A stretch of 64,000 nucleotides of DNA from Panonychus citri (GCF_014898815.1 NW_026515540.1:744001-808000); one strand, 5' to 3'. Positions 13,115-25,400 are shown, counted from the first letter of the stretch. A program made the numbers and translations. The notes: generated by a model from the letters alone, not told the origin.

Positions 13115-13319
13115 TCACAATTTATTAAAATTCAAAAAGATGGAAACTGTCACAATAAAAGAACAACTTGTTTGAATGGTCACAAAGAACTGACCAATTC
13201 TAATTCCCTAGCATTTACCTGTTTTTCCTTTTCCGTTTTCGAAGCAATTATGCTCTCTTCCCTCTTCCATCTTCCCTCTTCTTTCTTGTTCTTTTCTCTT
13301 CTGCTTTTCGATAATTATA
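13115..13319. other. Upstream flank of the secreted-protein gene
   Basis: Pyrimidine-rich AT-rich DNA with no coding signal. It should contain the minus-strand promoter of the gene starting at 13,114 and ends where the patchwork of duplicated fragments begins. Confidence 0.4.
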
Positions 13320-13377
13320 AATACTTCAAACAATGGCCACAATATGATTCTAAGTGTATTCGATGTATTTGATTACA
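13320..13377. repeat. 58-bp segment repeated at 15,725-15,783
   Basis: The block starting aatacttcaaacaatggcc and ending near gtatttg-ttaca is found twice, about 2.4 kb apart in the same orientation, with only a few differences. The two copies bracket the rearranged region and may mark a duplicated or inserted unit. Confidence 0.8.
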
Positions 13378-14265
13378 TCTCTCTCTTTACCTGATTTATT
13401 TTAATTTGAATTGTCTTCAAGTGAAACCTCATCTGATATTCATCTAATCACCATGCTGCCAGAATAACATTGTTTCTCTTTTTTATATAATCATTTACAG
13501 GTCTGAGTAATCTCGTAGACATGATGTACCATGTTCAACCTTGATGATACTTTCCCTGTTACCATTTACCTTTACCTTTGAAGCCTTACCATTAATGACC
13601 AGTAGCGATGGATTTGCCGTCTTTTTTAACACCTATTCCTTCATTTACATATTGATTGGTTCATTTTTAGCATTTCTCATGGAATTGAGTGAATACCTGT
13701 TGATAACATACACCTCAAGTTTAACCCTTTCGATTGCTGGTATATTCAAGGAAGTATTCACCTTATACATTGCAATTGAATATTCTCGTGATGAAATCAG
13801 CAGATTCAATGCAATCGGATTAGCTGTTTGTTTAACCGGAATTTCACTTCATGTTTATATACGTGCACGTGAAATGGTCAAAGGTGAGAAATATCATCAT
13901 CGATACATTCATCCTCGTCATCAGAAATACGTTCTTGAGAAAAAACCAATTGAAAGGAATATCGATTTACAAACAACTTGTAAAATTTACTCCAAATGAT
14001 ACAATATTTGTACTTCTTTTTTTATATACACATAGATATTTATTGTTAACTGATTCCCGTTGTGCCACCTTAATTGTTAGAAAAAAAAACACAAATTAAA
14101 TCAAATTAACTAATTTTTTATATTAACTAATTTCTCTCTTTCTCTTTCTTATTTTTCTCTCTCTCTATCAGTTACCGATAAACGAGCATCTCAATCAACT
14201 GAACACCTTATGGAAACAGAGCAATTGCTAATCAATGGAACTGAGGACATTTAATTTAATTATAA
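13378..14265 (+). pseudogene. SLC35C2: Recent SLC35C2 copy lacking exons 1-3
   Basis: This stretch matches the SLC35C2 locus nearly base for base, but jumps from the upstream flank (about position 856) directly to the end of intron 3 (about 2,224). It then carries exon 4, intron 4 and exon 5. Exons 1, 2 and 3 are therefore missing. One G is lost in the exon 4 start (ccttgatgatac against ccttggatgatac), shifting the frame, and exon 5 lacks six bases. The intron between exons 4 and 5 is retained, so this is a DNA-level duplication and not a retrocopy. The open frame at 13,541-13,999 is the remnant of exon 4. Without the N-terminal membrane spans it should not make a working transporter. Confidence 0.92.
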
Positions 14266-14380
14266 TGATTATAAAATTAACTCCAAATGATACAATATTT
14301 GTACCTCTTTTTTATATACACATAGATATTTATTTTAACTGATTCCCGTTGTGCCACTTTAATTGTTAGAAAAAAACACA

Positions 14381-14388
14381 AATTAAAT
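14381..14388. repeat. 8-bp target-site duplication, left (AATTAAAT)
   Basis: AATTAAAT here is repeated at 14,809-14,816 immediately outside the MITE. The two related SLC35C2 copies have a single AATTAAAT followed by CAAATTAAC at this point, so the duplication arose on insertion. Confidence 0.9.
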
Positions 14389-14808
14389 CAGAGAGTAGAG
14401 AGAAAGAGACAGCACATAACAGAAAAACTATGAAGCAACATTTTTTTTGGTGTCGCGAGGTAAAGCCACTAGTAGATCTGTAAAGAGAAAGAAAAGAAAG
14501 AGAAAAACCTCACAAACACACTAACAAACAATAAATTAACATTAATTAATTTTTCTTTTCTTTTCTCCTAATTATCCAGGTTTTAAAGATTTAAAGATTA
14601 TTTATTATTAAATTAGAAAGTAAGGACCTTTTTTATACAATTTTTTGTATTAACCTTTTACATTTTTTTCAGCTTTTCTTTAAAATTTTTCAATTAACAA
14701 TAATCAATTATAATGGTTTGATTTTTCAATTGAAATCCTCGCGACACCAAAAAAAAATGTTGCTTCATAGTTTTTGCACTCCTTTGCTCTCTTGGTTTTT
14801 ACTCTCTG
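14389..14808. mobile_element. hAT-type MITE, 420 bp
   Basis: The element begins CAGAGAGTA and ends with its reverse complement TACTCTCTG. Inside each end, after about 25 unpaired bases, lie matching inverted arms of about 39 bp running from AAAAACTATGAAGCAACAT through GGTGTCGCGAGG (left 14,423-14,461, right about 14,735-14,775). It is flanked by an 8-bp target-site duplication. A CAGAG-type terminus with an 8-bp duplication is the hAT superfamily signature. There is no transposase open frame, so it is non-autonomous and would need a hAT transposase supplied elsewhere. The interior is AT-rich with no recognised function. Confidence 0.88.
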
Positions 14809-14816
14809 AATTAAAT
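14809..14816. repeat. 8-bp target-site duplication, right (AATTAAAT)
   Basis: Right-hand copy of the duplication flanking the MITE; it continues into CAAATTAAC exactly as in the uninterrupted SLC35C2 copies. Confidence 0.9.
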
Positions 14817-14883
14817 CAAATTAACTAATTTCCTGTTCACGATCAATATATCGGCCCACTTGATTAATTGTCACAAACCATCG
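14811..14883. repeat. Direct repeat A, copy 1 (no telomeric insert)
   Basis: About 73 bases containing ttcctgttcacgatcaatat and cggcccacttgattaat, then tgt and cacaaaccatcg. It recurs at 15,131-15,220, where telomeric units replace the tgt. The 5' part is SLC35C2 intron sequence; the rest is of unknown origin. Confidence 0.85.
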
Positions 14884-14902
14884 GTCAGCGGATCTCCTTT
14901 CG

Positions 14903-15118
14903 TTGATCTGTGTAGCCAAATTCGGTACATCTATGTTGTCCATTGGGGTCAAGGCAATGATATATGGCTCCAGAATCTTTCGTTCCTCAGCATCTAAAAG
15001 TTTATCGTTTATAAAGTTTCAAGGTCATAAAGGTCGTTTCACGATGCACCTACCTAGAGGTCATCGTGAAGGTTTTTTGAAAAGAAGAACAAAAAATTAT
15101 CACACGATCCCAGTTTGA
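14903..15118 (+). other. Open frame in rearranged DNA, unrecognised
   Basis: A frame of 71 codons lies between the two direct repeats. Its part around 14,943-14,998 resembles 15,480-15,534 at the DNA level (both contain ttggggtcaa followed by related sequence). The product is not recognised, and I treat it as a fragment of a repeated sequence and not as a gene. Confidence 0.2.
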
Positions 15119-15130
15119 ATCAATAAGCCA

Positions 15131-15220
15131 AAATTAAATCAAATTAACTGATTTCCTGTTCACGATCAATATATCGGCCCACTTGATTAATACCTAACCT
15201 AACCTAACCACAAACCATCG
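15131..15220. repeat. Direct repeat A, copy 2 with telomeric insert
   Basis: Second copy of the repeat at 14,811-14,883, with one or two substitutions plus an insertion of CCTAA units between gattaat and cacaaaccatcg. Confidence 0.85.
15192..15209. repeat. Interstitial telomeric tract (CCTAA)3
   Basis: ACCTAACCTAACCTAACC is a little over three units of CCTAA, the complement of the arthropod telomere repeat TTAGG. It lies inside one of two otherwise matching direct repeats, so it was added to that copy. Confidence 0.8.
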
Positions 15221-15256
15221 TTCTCCGGATTAAATCTCTTAATCAAATTCCATTGG

Positions 15257-15643
15257 ATGTTACTACTAACTAATATCTACCAAAACACTAAACAGTGTAT
15301 GTATTTTTTCTTTCAAATGTCTTCAACTTGTGCTTCTTTGAACCCACACCAAAGACAGGTTCTATCTACAATATTTCACCGATCGGAGAATATTCTTTTT
15401 GATTGGAATAATGACCTTGAACAGTTCAAATGTCACACACCAAGCACATTTCAGCATCAATGGACCATGGAAGAAGTCCTTGGGGTCAAGTTAATAATGT
15501 ATGAGTCCAAATCTTACGTTCGTCTGCTAATTAGTCATCCTATTTTAGAAGGCATTTTCACTCGTAGGATTAACACTGATGATTGTCTCTTTTCTCTAAT
15601 TCTTTTATATCATTTTTTTTTCTTCCCCACAGTCTCTCTCTAA
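15257..15643 (+). other. Open frame of 128 codons, unrecognised
   Basis: The frame includes a hydrophilic part (around FDWNNDLEQFKCHTPSTFQH) and ends in a pyrimidine-tract-encoded hydrophobic tail, so its 3' end is probably not coding. Its middle shares DNA similarity with 14,943-14,998. Possible acceptor-like sequence (ttttttctttcaaatg) precedes the hydrophilic part. It could be a decayed exon carried in with the rearranged DNA. Confidence 0.2.
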
Positions 15644-15724
15644 ATTTAATCAATAAATCAAATTCAATCAAATCAATTGATCATGTTATTATCATATTGA
15701 TTAATATATTGAATATTTAATATT

Positions 15725-15783
15725 AATACTTCAAACAATGGCCACAATATGATTCTAAATGTATTCGATGTATTTGTTTACAT
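15725..15783. repeat. Second copy of the 13,320 block
   Basis: Matches 13,320-13,377. It is followed by a pyrimidine tract and ctatggctctcattttcca, which resembles the SLC35C2 intron 1/exon 2 boundary (ctagggctttcattttcca at about 1,177), with the acceptor AG lost. Confidence 0.75.
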
Positions 15784-15841
15784 TTCTTTTACTCTTTCTT
15801 TCTTTCATTCTCTTTCTTTTTCTATGGCTCTCATTTTCCAG

Positions 15842-15925
15842 GTTAAATTAATTTGGAAAAAAAGTAAAATGAAATAATTGTTCACATTTAAGTTCAATAT
15901 TGTGTTCTAGCGTCAATGATTCTTT
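15842..15925 (+). pseudogene. Copy of the UTP20 stop-codon region and 3' flank
   Basis: The segment starting ggttaaattaattt and containing attgttcacatttaagttc and aatattgtgtt matches the last UTP20 codons and 3' flank (about 12,073-12,175), with an internal deletion and scattered changes. It is too short to encode anything and is another piece of the patchwork between the duplicated units. Confidence 0.75.
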
Positions 15926-16253
15926 CAGCAATGATTCAATAGATGGCTCTGTGGATCGATAACTTAACTCAATCGGGAAAAAAGTTTACTTTCTATGAGC
16001 ATGATTATCATTTGAATTGCTGGTTTCATCACTTAAACATCTCGAGACAATTTACCACAATAGTCAAAAGATGAGAGAAAAATGTTCATCGTTAATTGTA
16101 ACAATCAACGATCTGAGATATTATTTGTTTGATTATCTTTTCTGTGTCTTCTCAAGTTGTGTGTTTTTTTAATTGTTAAGAAACAATTTCTAGACTATTG
16201 GTTATCAATTGAATCTATTGACTATCAAAAATCTAATTGTGATTATAAGTGTC

Positions 16254-16442
16254 ATGGAAAAACTAATCAATGAAAAGGATTATCTAACAAATGAAGTTAA
16301 TCGCCTCGAGGATAAAGTGAACCAGTTAATTAAATCTAATCAAGAATCGGAACAATTTTATCACAATTTAATTGTTGATAAAGAAAATGAGTTGACAAGG
16401 TTACGAAATTTTCTATCACAGTTAACTGATTGTCATCAAAAG
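16254..16442 (+). CDS. Coiled-coil exon, probable upstream coding exon of the PDZRN3-like gene
   Basis: ATG at 16254 opens 63 codons ending in CAA AAG followed by the donor GTAAAT at 16,443. The peptide is a short parallel-type coiled coil: L11, V15, L18, V22 and L25 sit at alternating 4- and 3-residue steps. It ends in phase 0, and the next recognised exon at 35,215 also starts in phase 0. That fits one transcript with an intron of about 18.8 kb. PDZRN3-family proteins have helical sequence between the zinc fingers and the C-terminal half. If this ATG is a true start it would give an isoform lacking RING and zinc-finger domains. The link to the downstream exons is inferred from strand, phase and absence of another gene between. 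Confidence 0.5.
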
Positions 16443-19400
16443 GTAAATACAATTTGATTGTTTCTCTCTAATCATCATCATCATCATTATAACTGTATCA
16501 CAATTAGTAAATTGTGATCTGGTTTCAATCAATTATATTTTTTTCATTGCTTTTTGTCACAAAAAATTCACTTTTACAATCAATCTTTGTCTCGATTTTG
16601 ACAGAAAGAAAAAAAAACTTTCTCTTGTTTCCAAATTATCCACTGACCATTGGTCAGTTGCGGTTCTAAATCATCTGTCAAATTTTTCCATCTCATGAAG
16701 AGGCAAAAAAAGGCTCAACTTTATTGAATCAGAACTTTTTTTCCACCATAAACTTTGTCACATTTTGTTAGAAAAACTTTTCTTTTCTGTTTATCAAGTT
16801 GGTTAATCTTTTCGCTGAGTTGACAAAATTGAAACCTTAATCCTAATCTTGAACCAGGATCAAAGTTTTTTGTTTCTTTGCATAATTAACCAAAAAATTA
16901 GCCAAAAAATTATCATCCCAACCAAACAATGCATAACTATCTTGGTAATGATGAGGATGATATTCATCTTCATGTGTGTTATCAATGGGAAGATAATGTA
17001 TCTTGTCATTGGGACTTTGCATAAGCCCATATGGTTACACGATACATTGTCCTGTGTGTTTACTTGATGTTTGTAAGATGATGATGATCGTGATGATGAT
17101 GATGATGGACACACCTTTAAATGGTCTTGAATGTCATACTGTACTTTGGCCTCGTAAGGAGCATCAACTTACGGGGTGTAATATAAACTTACCACTTCTT
17201 TGCTTCTGTCAGTTGATTGCATTTTTGTCGCATCTTCATCATCTTTATCCTCCATCCTCCTCCTTACATATTTCATCTTGAGATTTTTACTCTACTCTGG
17301 ACAGAAAGTGACCTTTGCTTGACCGTTGCTTTTGATTTGAGTTTTTCAATTTGTTGATTATATTTGTCATCTAAATGTAATCATAACAAGTCTCATTATC
17401 TCATCACTTTCAGCTGATAAAAAACAATATAAACAAATGATTATAATGATCAGTTGATTGTGATTCCATTTCTATCTCACATTTCATCTTCCCATCAATT
17501 TGTTCTGGTCAGTTTTCCCGTTAGACAGTAATTAATCTTGTCCATTTTTCCATCGTTGATTAATTAGTTGATTAATTAATTTTTACTCCAATTCAATAGA
17601 AAGAATTAACAGAAAAATTATCTAAACAGTAATCAAAAAGTTTCCAACAATTTATGTTTCACTTTTTTTTCTTCTGGTTCCAAACAATTAACAACACACA
17701 GTTACTCTCATTATAATACTTGATGTTCCATCTAATCAAATTAATCTAAACAATTCCAAATAATTAACTCAACTTTTGTCCAATTCAAATTCACACACAA
17801 ACAATTTACAAATGAAATGGAAAAACATTGTTAAGGAGGAAAAACAATTTCTTCAGCTTTTTGATTAACTTCAATTATGATTTTCGCCTCACAAGTCAGT
17901 CAATAATAAAAATAACAATTAACTGATTGTGGTTAAGTTAAATTATCTCAACCTCTCTCCGTGTGTGTGTGAGTATGTTTGTTGATTGTTAACCAACATG
18001 TTTTGAGTAATAAATTTTGACTTAAGTATAAATAAAATGCCAAGAATTGAGAATCTAAATAAACAAGGAGAAAACAGATTCGAGAAAAAAGTTTAGGTCA
18101 AAATAGAAGTTTTCAAAGAAAAGTGAAACAAGAAGATGATGATGCTTTTATCAATGAACCAGAAGAAGATGATGAAGATGAGGATGCTAAATGTGTCTTG
18201 CTGAGTTGACTTAAATCATCGAGTTATTAGTTAATAGGGAACTGTAAATATCTCGTGTTCTTGGTACTCGCGTGTTCACCATGAAAACGATGATTAACTG
18301 AAGGGAAAAAGAATAGAACTTTTCATTTCGAATATTCTAAAATCACCAAAACACTCCCATGGCAATTAGTTAATTTTCTTAAATTTTCAACTGATCATTG
18401 GTTCAATGGTTTCTCTTTGAAAACTTTGCAATAATTTGAAGATGATTAGTTTAATTACTTCGATCCGGTCAAATTGTAATCAACTAGTACAATTTAAATT
18501 CATCATCTTTGTTGACAATTAAATATGATGAGGTCTTGATACGGACCAATGGTATTAAATTGTGAACACTAATTGTTGTGCTTCCTGTAATTATCATAAG
18601 TTTAACCTTAAATGTTTCTAAATTGCTGTCAACGTGTAAAAGGATTACAATAATTTAAAATTCAAATTTTTAATCAACAATTGAAATTAAAACTAATTTT
18701 TTTTCTCGAGATTCTAATTGTTTACAAAATTACAATTGTCTTCACACAATTAAGATTAACAACCAACCGAATCAAGGTGAGAGCACAATTAAATTTTTTT
18801 TTCTTCATATTCTTAGAAATCAACAATCATAATTATATCAATTTGTTCAAGTTGATCACCAAGATAATCAATGATGATTATGATTAATTCATTTCTATTT
18901 GTTTCATATTATAATATAATCTTAAAATTAAACAAACAATTAAGGAAAAGGGTTACAATCAACAATAACAGCAACAAACATACATGATAGATGAGATAAT
19001 TTAAATTTTCATGGTTGGTTAATTGACACAATTGGTTAATCTAGTTAAATATGATTATCATTTACATAATTATCAAAATAACCATTAGTAGGCCTATGAT
19101 GATATTAGTTGAATTTGTAACCAAATCAATGGGCTGATTGTCATTCACCTTAATCGTATACCAATAATAATGATGCCTAATTGTTGTCGTTACTCATATT
19201 AATTACCTGGACCCTCCTCATCTCCATCCTCCTCCTATTGTTATTTTGAAATTCAGGTAAATACATAAATGATACAATAATTAAACCGTTGAATACATGA
19301 ATATGTAAAGTGGGTTTCTACCTCTGCTACGGTTAACCACACATTCAGATAACATTACCCACCCCACCCTGAAGGTAACTCTCTCTCTCTCTCTCTCTCT

Positions 19401-22400
19401 CATCCTCCCGCGGGAACTATTAATATTAATTCAATATTAAAAGTAAACAAATGGAAACTTTTGTAATATATCAACAATTATCAAGAAAAAGATGATGAGA
19501 AAATGATATAATCAATAAACTGTATTAACATTAGAGAGCAGATTCAATATGATACGATGGTGATATTAAAAATTATTATGCAAAAATAAATTAAATTGTT
19601 ATGCAAATTAAACTTGCAGCTTGATTCAACTTGATTCAGTTTAAAGTATTATTATCATTAAAGTGATTGTCAACTTTGATCATCCAATTGGATTACCATT
19701 AATTTGACAATTTCAATCAGTCTTGGTTGTCATTTGAAAGTGTTGAATCCAATTGATTATTTTTATTGGATTAAAATTGTTACTCCGTTAATTTAATTTC
19801 TCTTTGTGTTGATTCATTTTGTTTATTTGTTTGTTAATTACTATCAAATACGAAATGATTGTTATTCTTATATTGTTATAAAGAGAAGGATAAAAAAGAA
19901 ACAGTATTTATCCCTGAAGAAATGAAAGAAAATGAATCAACTGTTACAATGGAATCAGAATTTTCAGTAACCTCTACTACCGAATAACAATCTGTAAGGA
20001 TTTCCTTTGTTCCCCTGAAAATATCTTACATAACATGAATTTTTCCTTCTCTTTCATTACTCTCACTCTCTCTCTCTTCCTCTTCTCCCCTATGTCTTTA
20101 TCCTCATCATCATTATCATCCTTATCATCATCTTTTACTACATATAACAATCAGTTGACTTAAACTCAGAATCAGATTTCATCATGAACCCAGAATAAGA
20201 TGGATCCTCTTTTTCACCATGGTAACATGAGATTCATTTTATACTCAGACCAACACATTGTTATACATTGACTGAATATTAATTTATACGTTTCAATGTG
20301 AATTCATTGTGTGGGTTAATAACTTTAAATTAACAATGTCAAACATCATTACCATTAATTATTAAAAAGAATAAGAAATTAAGTGAGATTCAGGGTTAAT
20401 GTGTATTCAGTGAATACAGAATTCATGTAGCATCATCCATTTTGTATCAGTTGATTTTTTCTTGGAAGAAATAAAAATTGAAACTCACAACTATGAACTT
20501 TATTCAGGCTGTGTAATACAAAGGATATAAGCTCAAGATCATTATTATATATTCATTATCATGGGAATATCTGAATCAATCTCATGGTCATGATTAAAAA
20601 TAGTTTGACCATTTGATTAGGAAACATGGTCACTTAAACCAATTCCCATTGAGGATATTGACATTAATCTTAACATGTTGTAATCAATTGATTTTTACAA
20701 AACTTTGAGTATTAATAGTTGATGAACTTACTATTTTTTTTTCATGATTCAGTTACTTAGATGCTGAAAATTTCATTGATTCATTTGGAAACTTTTATAT
20801 ACTAATTGTAACTCTGTCCAATTCATGTTTATTTGATGATAAATGAATTGGACTTTCATTGGCTATTCTTGGACATTATCTGGTCTCTGTTGTTTCAGAG
20901 TTTCAAGAGACCAAATAATTATCCCCACTGTCAATCAAATGGCTACTCAATGGTCACTATTTTTCATCCTCTTCTTTGATTCATTGTTCATTCACAATCA
21001 TCTGCTTCTTGCCCTGCAAAATATACATATTAAAATAATATGATGATAATATCATCATATGTGTGTATAAGTGTCTGTGTTTTGATGTGATAATTGACTG
21101 TCAATCAAACTATTGCCTCTCTCTCTCTCCCTCTCTCACATGTGATTATATTATGATAACAATTCCTGCATTATTATCACCAATCAGATGAGCAGCAACA
21201 GAATAAGGTTAACAAGATGTAAGTTAAATTGCAATGAGATTAACTTATTACACAATATGATATTGTACTAATAACAATCCCAGAGAGGATGCTAGTTTAT
21301 CATCATGATACTGCATTCATCATCATCATCATCATCCTTCATCTTCATTTCAAATCCATCAAATTGGAAACAAATTTTTTTTACAGAGAAAAATATTTTC
21401 AATTGAAATGCTTGTTTCTGTGTGGGTCCATTTTGTTTGCAACATTTTTGGTTATTTTGGGTTGGATGATAATGATGATGATACAACTCACTCACACTAA
21501 TCATCAGAGTGGTAAAAAGGGAAGCAAAGGGAGATAAAGAGAGAGAGAGAGAGATGATAATGATGATGAGTGAGTCTAACGAAGAGGATAAAAGATGAAG
21601 GTTAAAAAGGTTATCATTGTATCTTAGCTAAATGGTGCATCTTTTGAAACGTATACTCTGTAGCAAACCATTGGGTCTAATAGATAGACAAGGATATAAG
21701 GAGAAAGCGGAAGTTTAGTTTTGTGTGTGTGTTCAATTTCCGTTTAGAGGGATTTGAGTAAATTGATGAGATGCTAAGATGATGAGGATGAAAATGCTTG
21801 ATACTTAAACTGAAAGACTTACACTTGTAAAAGTAAATGCTACTCAAACAAATGAAATCCATTCCAATATAATCCTAGTATTTATTTTTTCACTTCTCTA
21901 TCATCATTATCTTCATCATTCCTGATGATTATTTCATGGAAATTATCAGAAAGAGAGAGAAAAATTCATTCACTCTCTTCCTGATTCATCCTCAAAGCCC
22001 TCAATGGATTCTGCTGTAAGTGATAAGGAGATGGATATAATTGATAACCCGAATCACTAATGATTATGCTGATAATTATTCATTCTGATTACTAATCAGT
22101 GATAATATTTCATGAGATTATAACTTGGAATCATTTTCAATCCCTGATTTTGACATGACAACAATGAGAAAACTTTAACAATTAATATCGGTCAATACAT
22201 TGGACCTTAAAAATTTGATCCTCTTTTTTTTACTTGACCAAAAGTTAAACAGTTAATTTCAATTAGAATAATAATTAATCACTAATCATTTACATTTCTC
22301 ATGTCACTTCATGATTGAAGATTAATCCATTAATTATCAAGAGTTTTTTCCCCAACTTGATTCATGAGTTTGTATGATCTTTGAAAATGCATATTCAATT

Positions 22401-25400
22401 CATTAGATAACTTGATGATGATCTACACTTGAGAATCAATTAATTACCAGCATCATCCTTTGCACTTAACTTTAATCAATTTTAATCTCATGGTGTAGAT
22501 TCATTTTCAGCATCTTCATCGTCAACCTCATCATCTTTGTCTCTCTTTCAGTGTCTCTCAATGAGAAACCGTTATCATCCATTTCACCCTGAATTACACT
22601 CCAATGGATAAGAATTTTTTTCTCAAATTAAACTATGATTTATGGTTCCTACGGGAGAGACCTTGTCCTGGCTTCCTTTTTAACCAGTTTACTTCCGTCA
22701 ATCTCATCTTTTCCTCCCTCATCCTCATCCTCATCATCTCCTCTTTATCTTTGTCTTTCTCTCTCTCTCTCTCCCATTGTGACCATTGGTCTTTCAATGG
22801 AAATAGTTTTTCTCTCTTCACTTTCTTTTCATCTTCTTCTTCAACCTATTCTGGTCTCTGGTGATTATTATTATCCCTTTTACTATTTACTGAATAACCT
22901 TAACAAAAACCTTTCTATCTTTACATTTATCATCATCATCATCTTACCAGTTTCAATGTTATCTTATCACATGATCAATCAGTGACCATGAATCTGAACT
23001 TTTTTTTCATTCACAAACCTTTTGATTCAAGCTAATGACATGGTAACATAAGAATCAGAATCATTGAACGATTTTCAATAATAATAATATTAGTAACCTC
23101 ATTGTAAGGATATGATTATTATCATCATCATCATCATTATGATAACAGTGAGAGAGAAATGATGATGAGAAAGAAAAGATAAAGTTAATGATGAACTCAT
23201 AACTTGTTATATTTTTTTCTTCTTCTCTCTTTCCTTGGAATAAAAGTTCTGTTAATGTCAGAATTTTATCCTCTAATGGTTCACCAGTAAGTAATAACTT
23301 CTCATTTCGATGAAAAGATTTTTCTTCATCATCATTAGCTCATCTTCCATTTTATTATTGATTTGAGAAGCTTTTCCATTGATATATTCATAGAACATTT
23401 TTATCATCAACTTCGATCTGTCCCCTGGAAAAGTTTCAAATCTTCAATCTTTCCAATCCTTTTTCATGTAACTTTTTTCCTTTTGTATTCGGAGAGCATA
23501 ATAATTCCCATTGCCAAGAGAAACTTTCACTTTCTCTCCTCGGTGTTTTGTTTACTTTTTCCACTCTCTATTCTCTGTTCTCTCTCAATTCATTGATTCT
23601 CATTCTGATTTATTCCATATTCCCATGAATTGAATCTCAGCTTCGCTTAAATTAAAGTAGAATCAAATTTCCTCAATGATTTGACTTTTAGGCTCAAGTT
23701 ATCATTTGGAAATCTATTGGTTGTTATTCAATATTTACCTTGAGTCGAATTTCTAATTTCCTTTCATCCATCCCACCCAATGAACTTTCTGAAAGACCAA
23801 GCATCATATTAGTTACAATATTTTCATCATTTTCCATCAGATTTTCTATCACCCTAACATTATATTCACATGATAATAAATATCAGAACAAATAATAAAA
23901 TAATAAGTTTCACATAGTGAAAATATCAGGCTCACATTCTGAATATCAAATCAGATTTTACTTGCTGATATCCATTAATCTGATACCTTTAGGTTTTCAT
24001 GATGAAAATAATTGTACGAAAAAATAACATGTTAATCAAATCCCCTGAAAGATTATCCTTGTTATGGTTGGACAATCATGATTATCAACAATCTGATTAC
24101 TTTTATTGGAAAACATTATCCATCAGTCTCTTCACTCCTTCTCTTCCTCATCTTCCTCATCTTCCTCTTAATCCTTTCACTCCCGTTGGATTAAACTGCT
24201 TATTATGTATTCTTAGGATTAGTGAACAACTTTCTCTTTTAGTCCCGTTGGTTATAATTATTAAGCTGAAAAATCAACTAATTGTAACAGATAAGTTTCC
24301 ATATCTCAGTTGAACTTCACTATTCACTTGATTCTATCAACATGTTTTCTGAATATCATGAGCTGAATTTTTCATATTCAGTGATAAAAATATGCATGAT
24401 CATGTGTCAGATGATCACGATCATTATTTATTATTATGTTTTCATGATATTTCAATTCAGATCGTTCATGAAAAAGATGATGTAATAACAATACATTAGG
24501 TACATTAGATGTTTACTTTTTTTTTCTCATCATTCTGTTCAAATTGAATCGCTGATTGTTTTTCAGACTGAATATATGATTTACCCATGAACAGATGATG
24601 CTGATGGTGATATTTTATCATCCAATATATGAGATTCATCTCTTTCTCATACAATATAATCATCCTGGTTGGAAAAAGGTGGGTATTCATGAGATAATCA
24701 ATTGGGAATCACATCTTCCAGTTCACAATCAATCAGGTTAACTGTCAAATCCATAAGCATACACATAAAACATAGTATCATGTGTATATGAATGTGTCTC
24801 CATGGCCCTGAATCAATGAATTGGAATTTTTTTTCATGATAAAATGAGGTTTAGCAGGATGATGAAAATGTTGAGATGAATTTTCACTCTCATGTAGATT
24901 GAAATATTGACATGAGCATCTTCACTTCCGTATCCTTTTACATTTTTTTCAATTTTCTTCCAATGAAAATGTAAATGAAAATGATATTGGACAGATATAA
25001 CAATGGTTATTTACCTGTTGATTAGATTTCATAACAATTAAGATAATTTGTTTAGTCGAGTTTGAGTTTCCTGTTTGAATTTGTTAGGAATTGATTGTTA
25101 CCTGAACATTGAATTGATTTGATCTTCATTGATTTAATTGTTTTGCTTCCGTTGTTAAATTGTTGATCTACTTGAATCTCAATTGAACTTTTTTTTTCTC
25201 ATTTTAATCAATTACTTTTAACTGTTGCTGATTATTTAAACTAATCAATAAACTAATAGAAAAGTTTGTTAATAGAAGCAATTTAAGTTAATCAATTTAA
25301 ACTATTCCCATGTGGATTAGTATTCCTTTAATTTAGATCATTAATTGTTTAATCATTAAAATGATAAAATAAGAAAATCAATTAACTCTAATCAGTTGAT

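Larger units (their letters stand above)
14274..14831 (+). pseudogene. Third SLC35C2 tail fragment, split by a MITE
   Basis: From about 14,274 to 14,388 and again from 14,817 to 14,831 the sequence matches the exon 4 end and intron 4 of SLC35C2 (original about 2,739-2,872). The fragment lies directly after the first decayed copy. It is interrupted by the 420-bp MITE at 14,389-14,808. It has no coding capacity. Confidence 0.88.

Noticed and set aside
13541..13999. 152-codon transporter-like frame as a separate gene
   Set aside because: It is exon 4 of a decayed SLC35C2 copy that has lost exons 1-3 and carries a frameshift.
22604..22985. Overlapping frames rich in Ser, Leu and Phe
   Set aside because: Made of translated CT and ATC runs in the long intron; two plus-strand frames and the minus strand are open together, which is a low-complexity effect.
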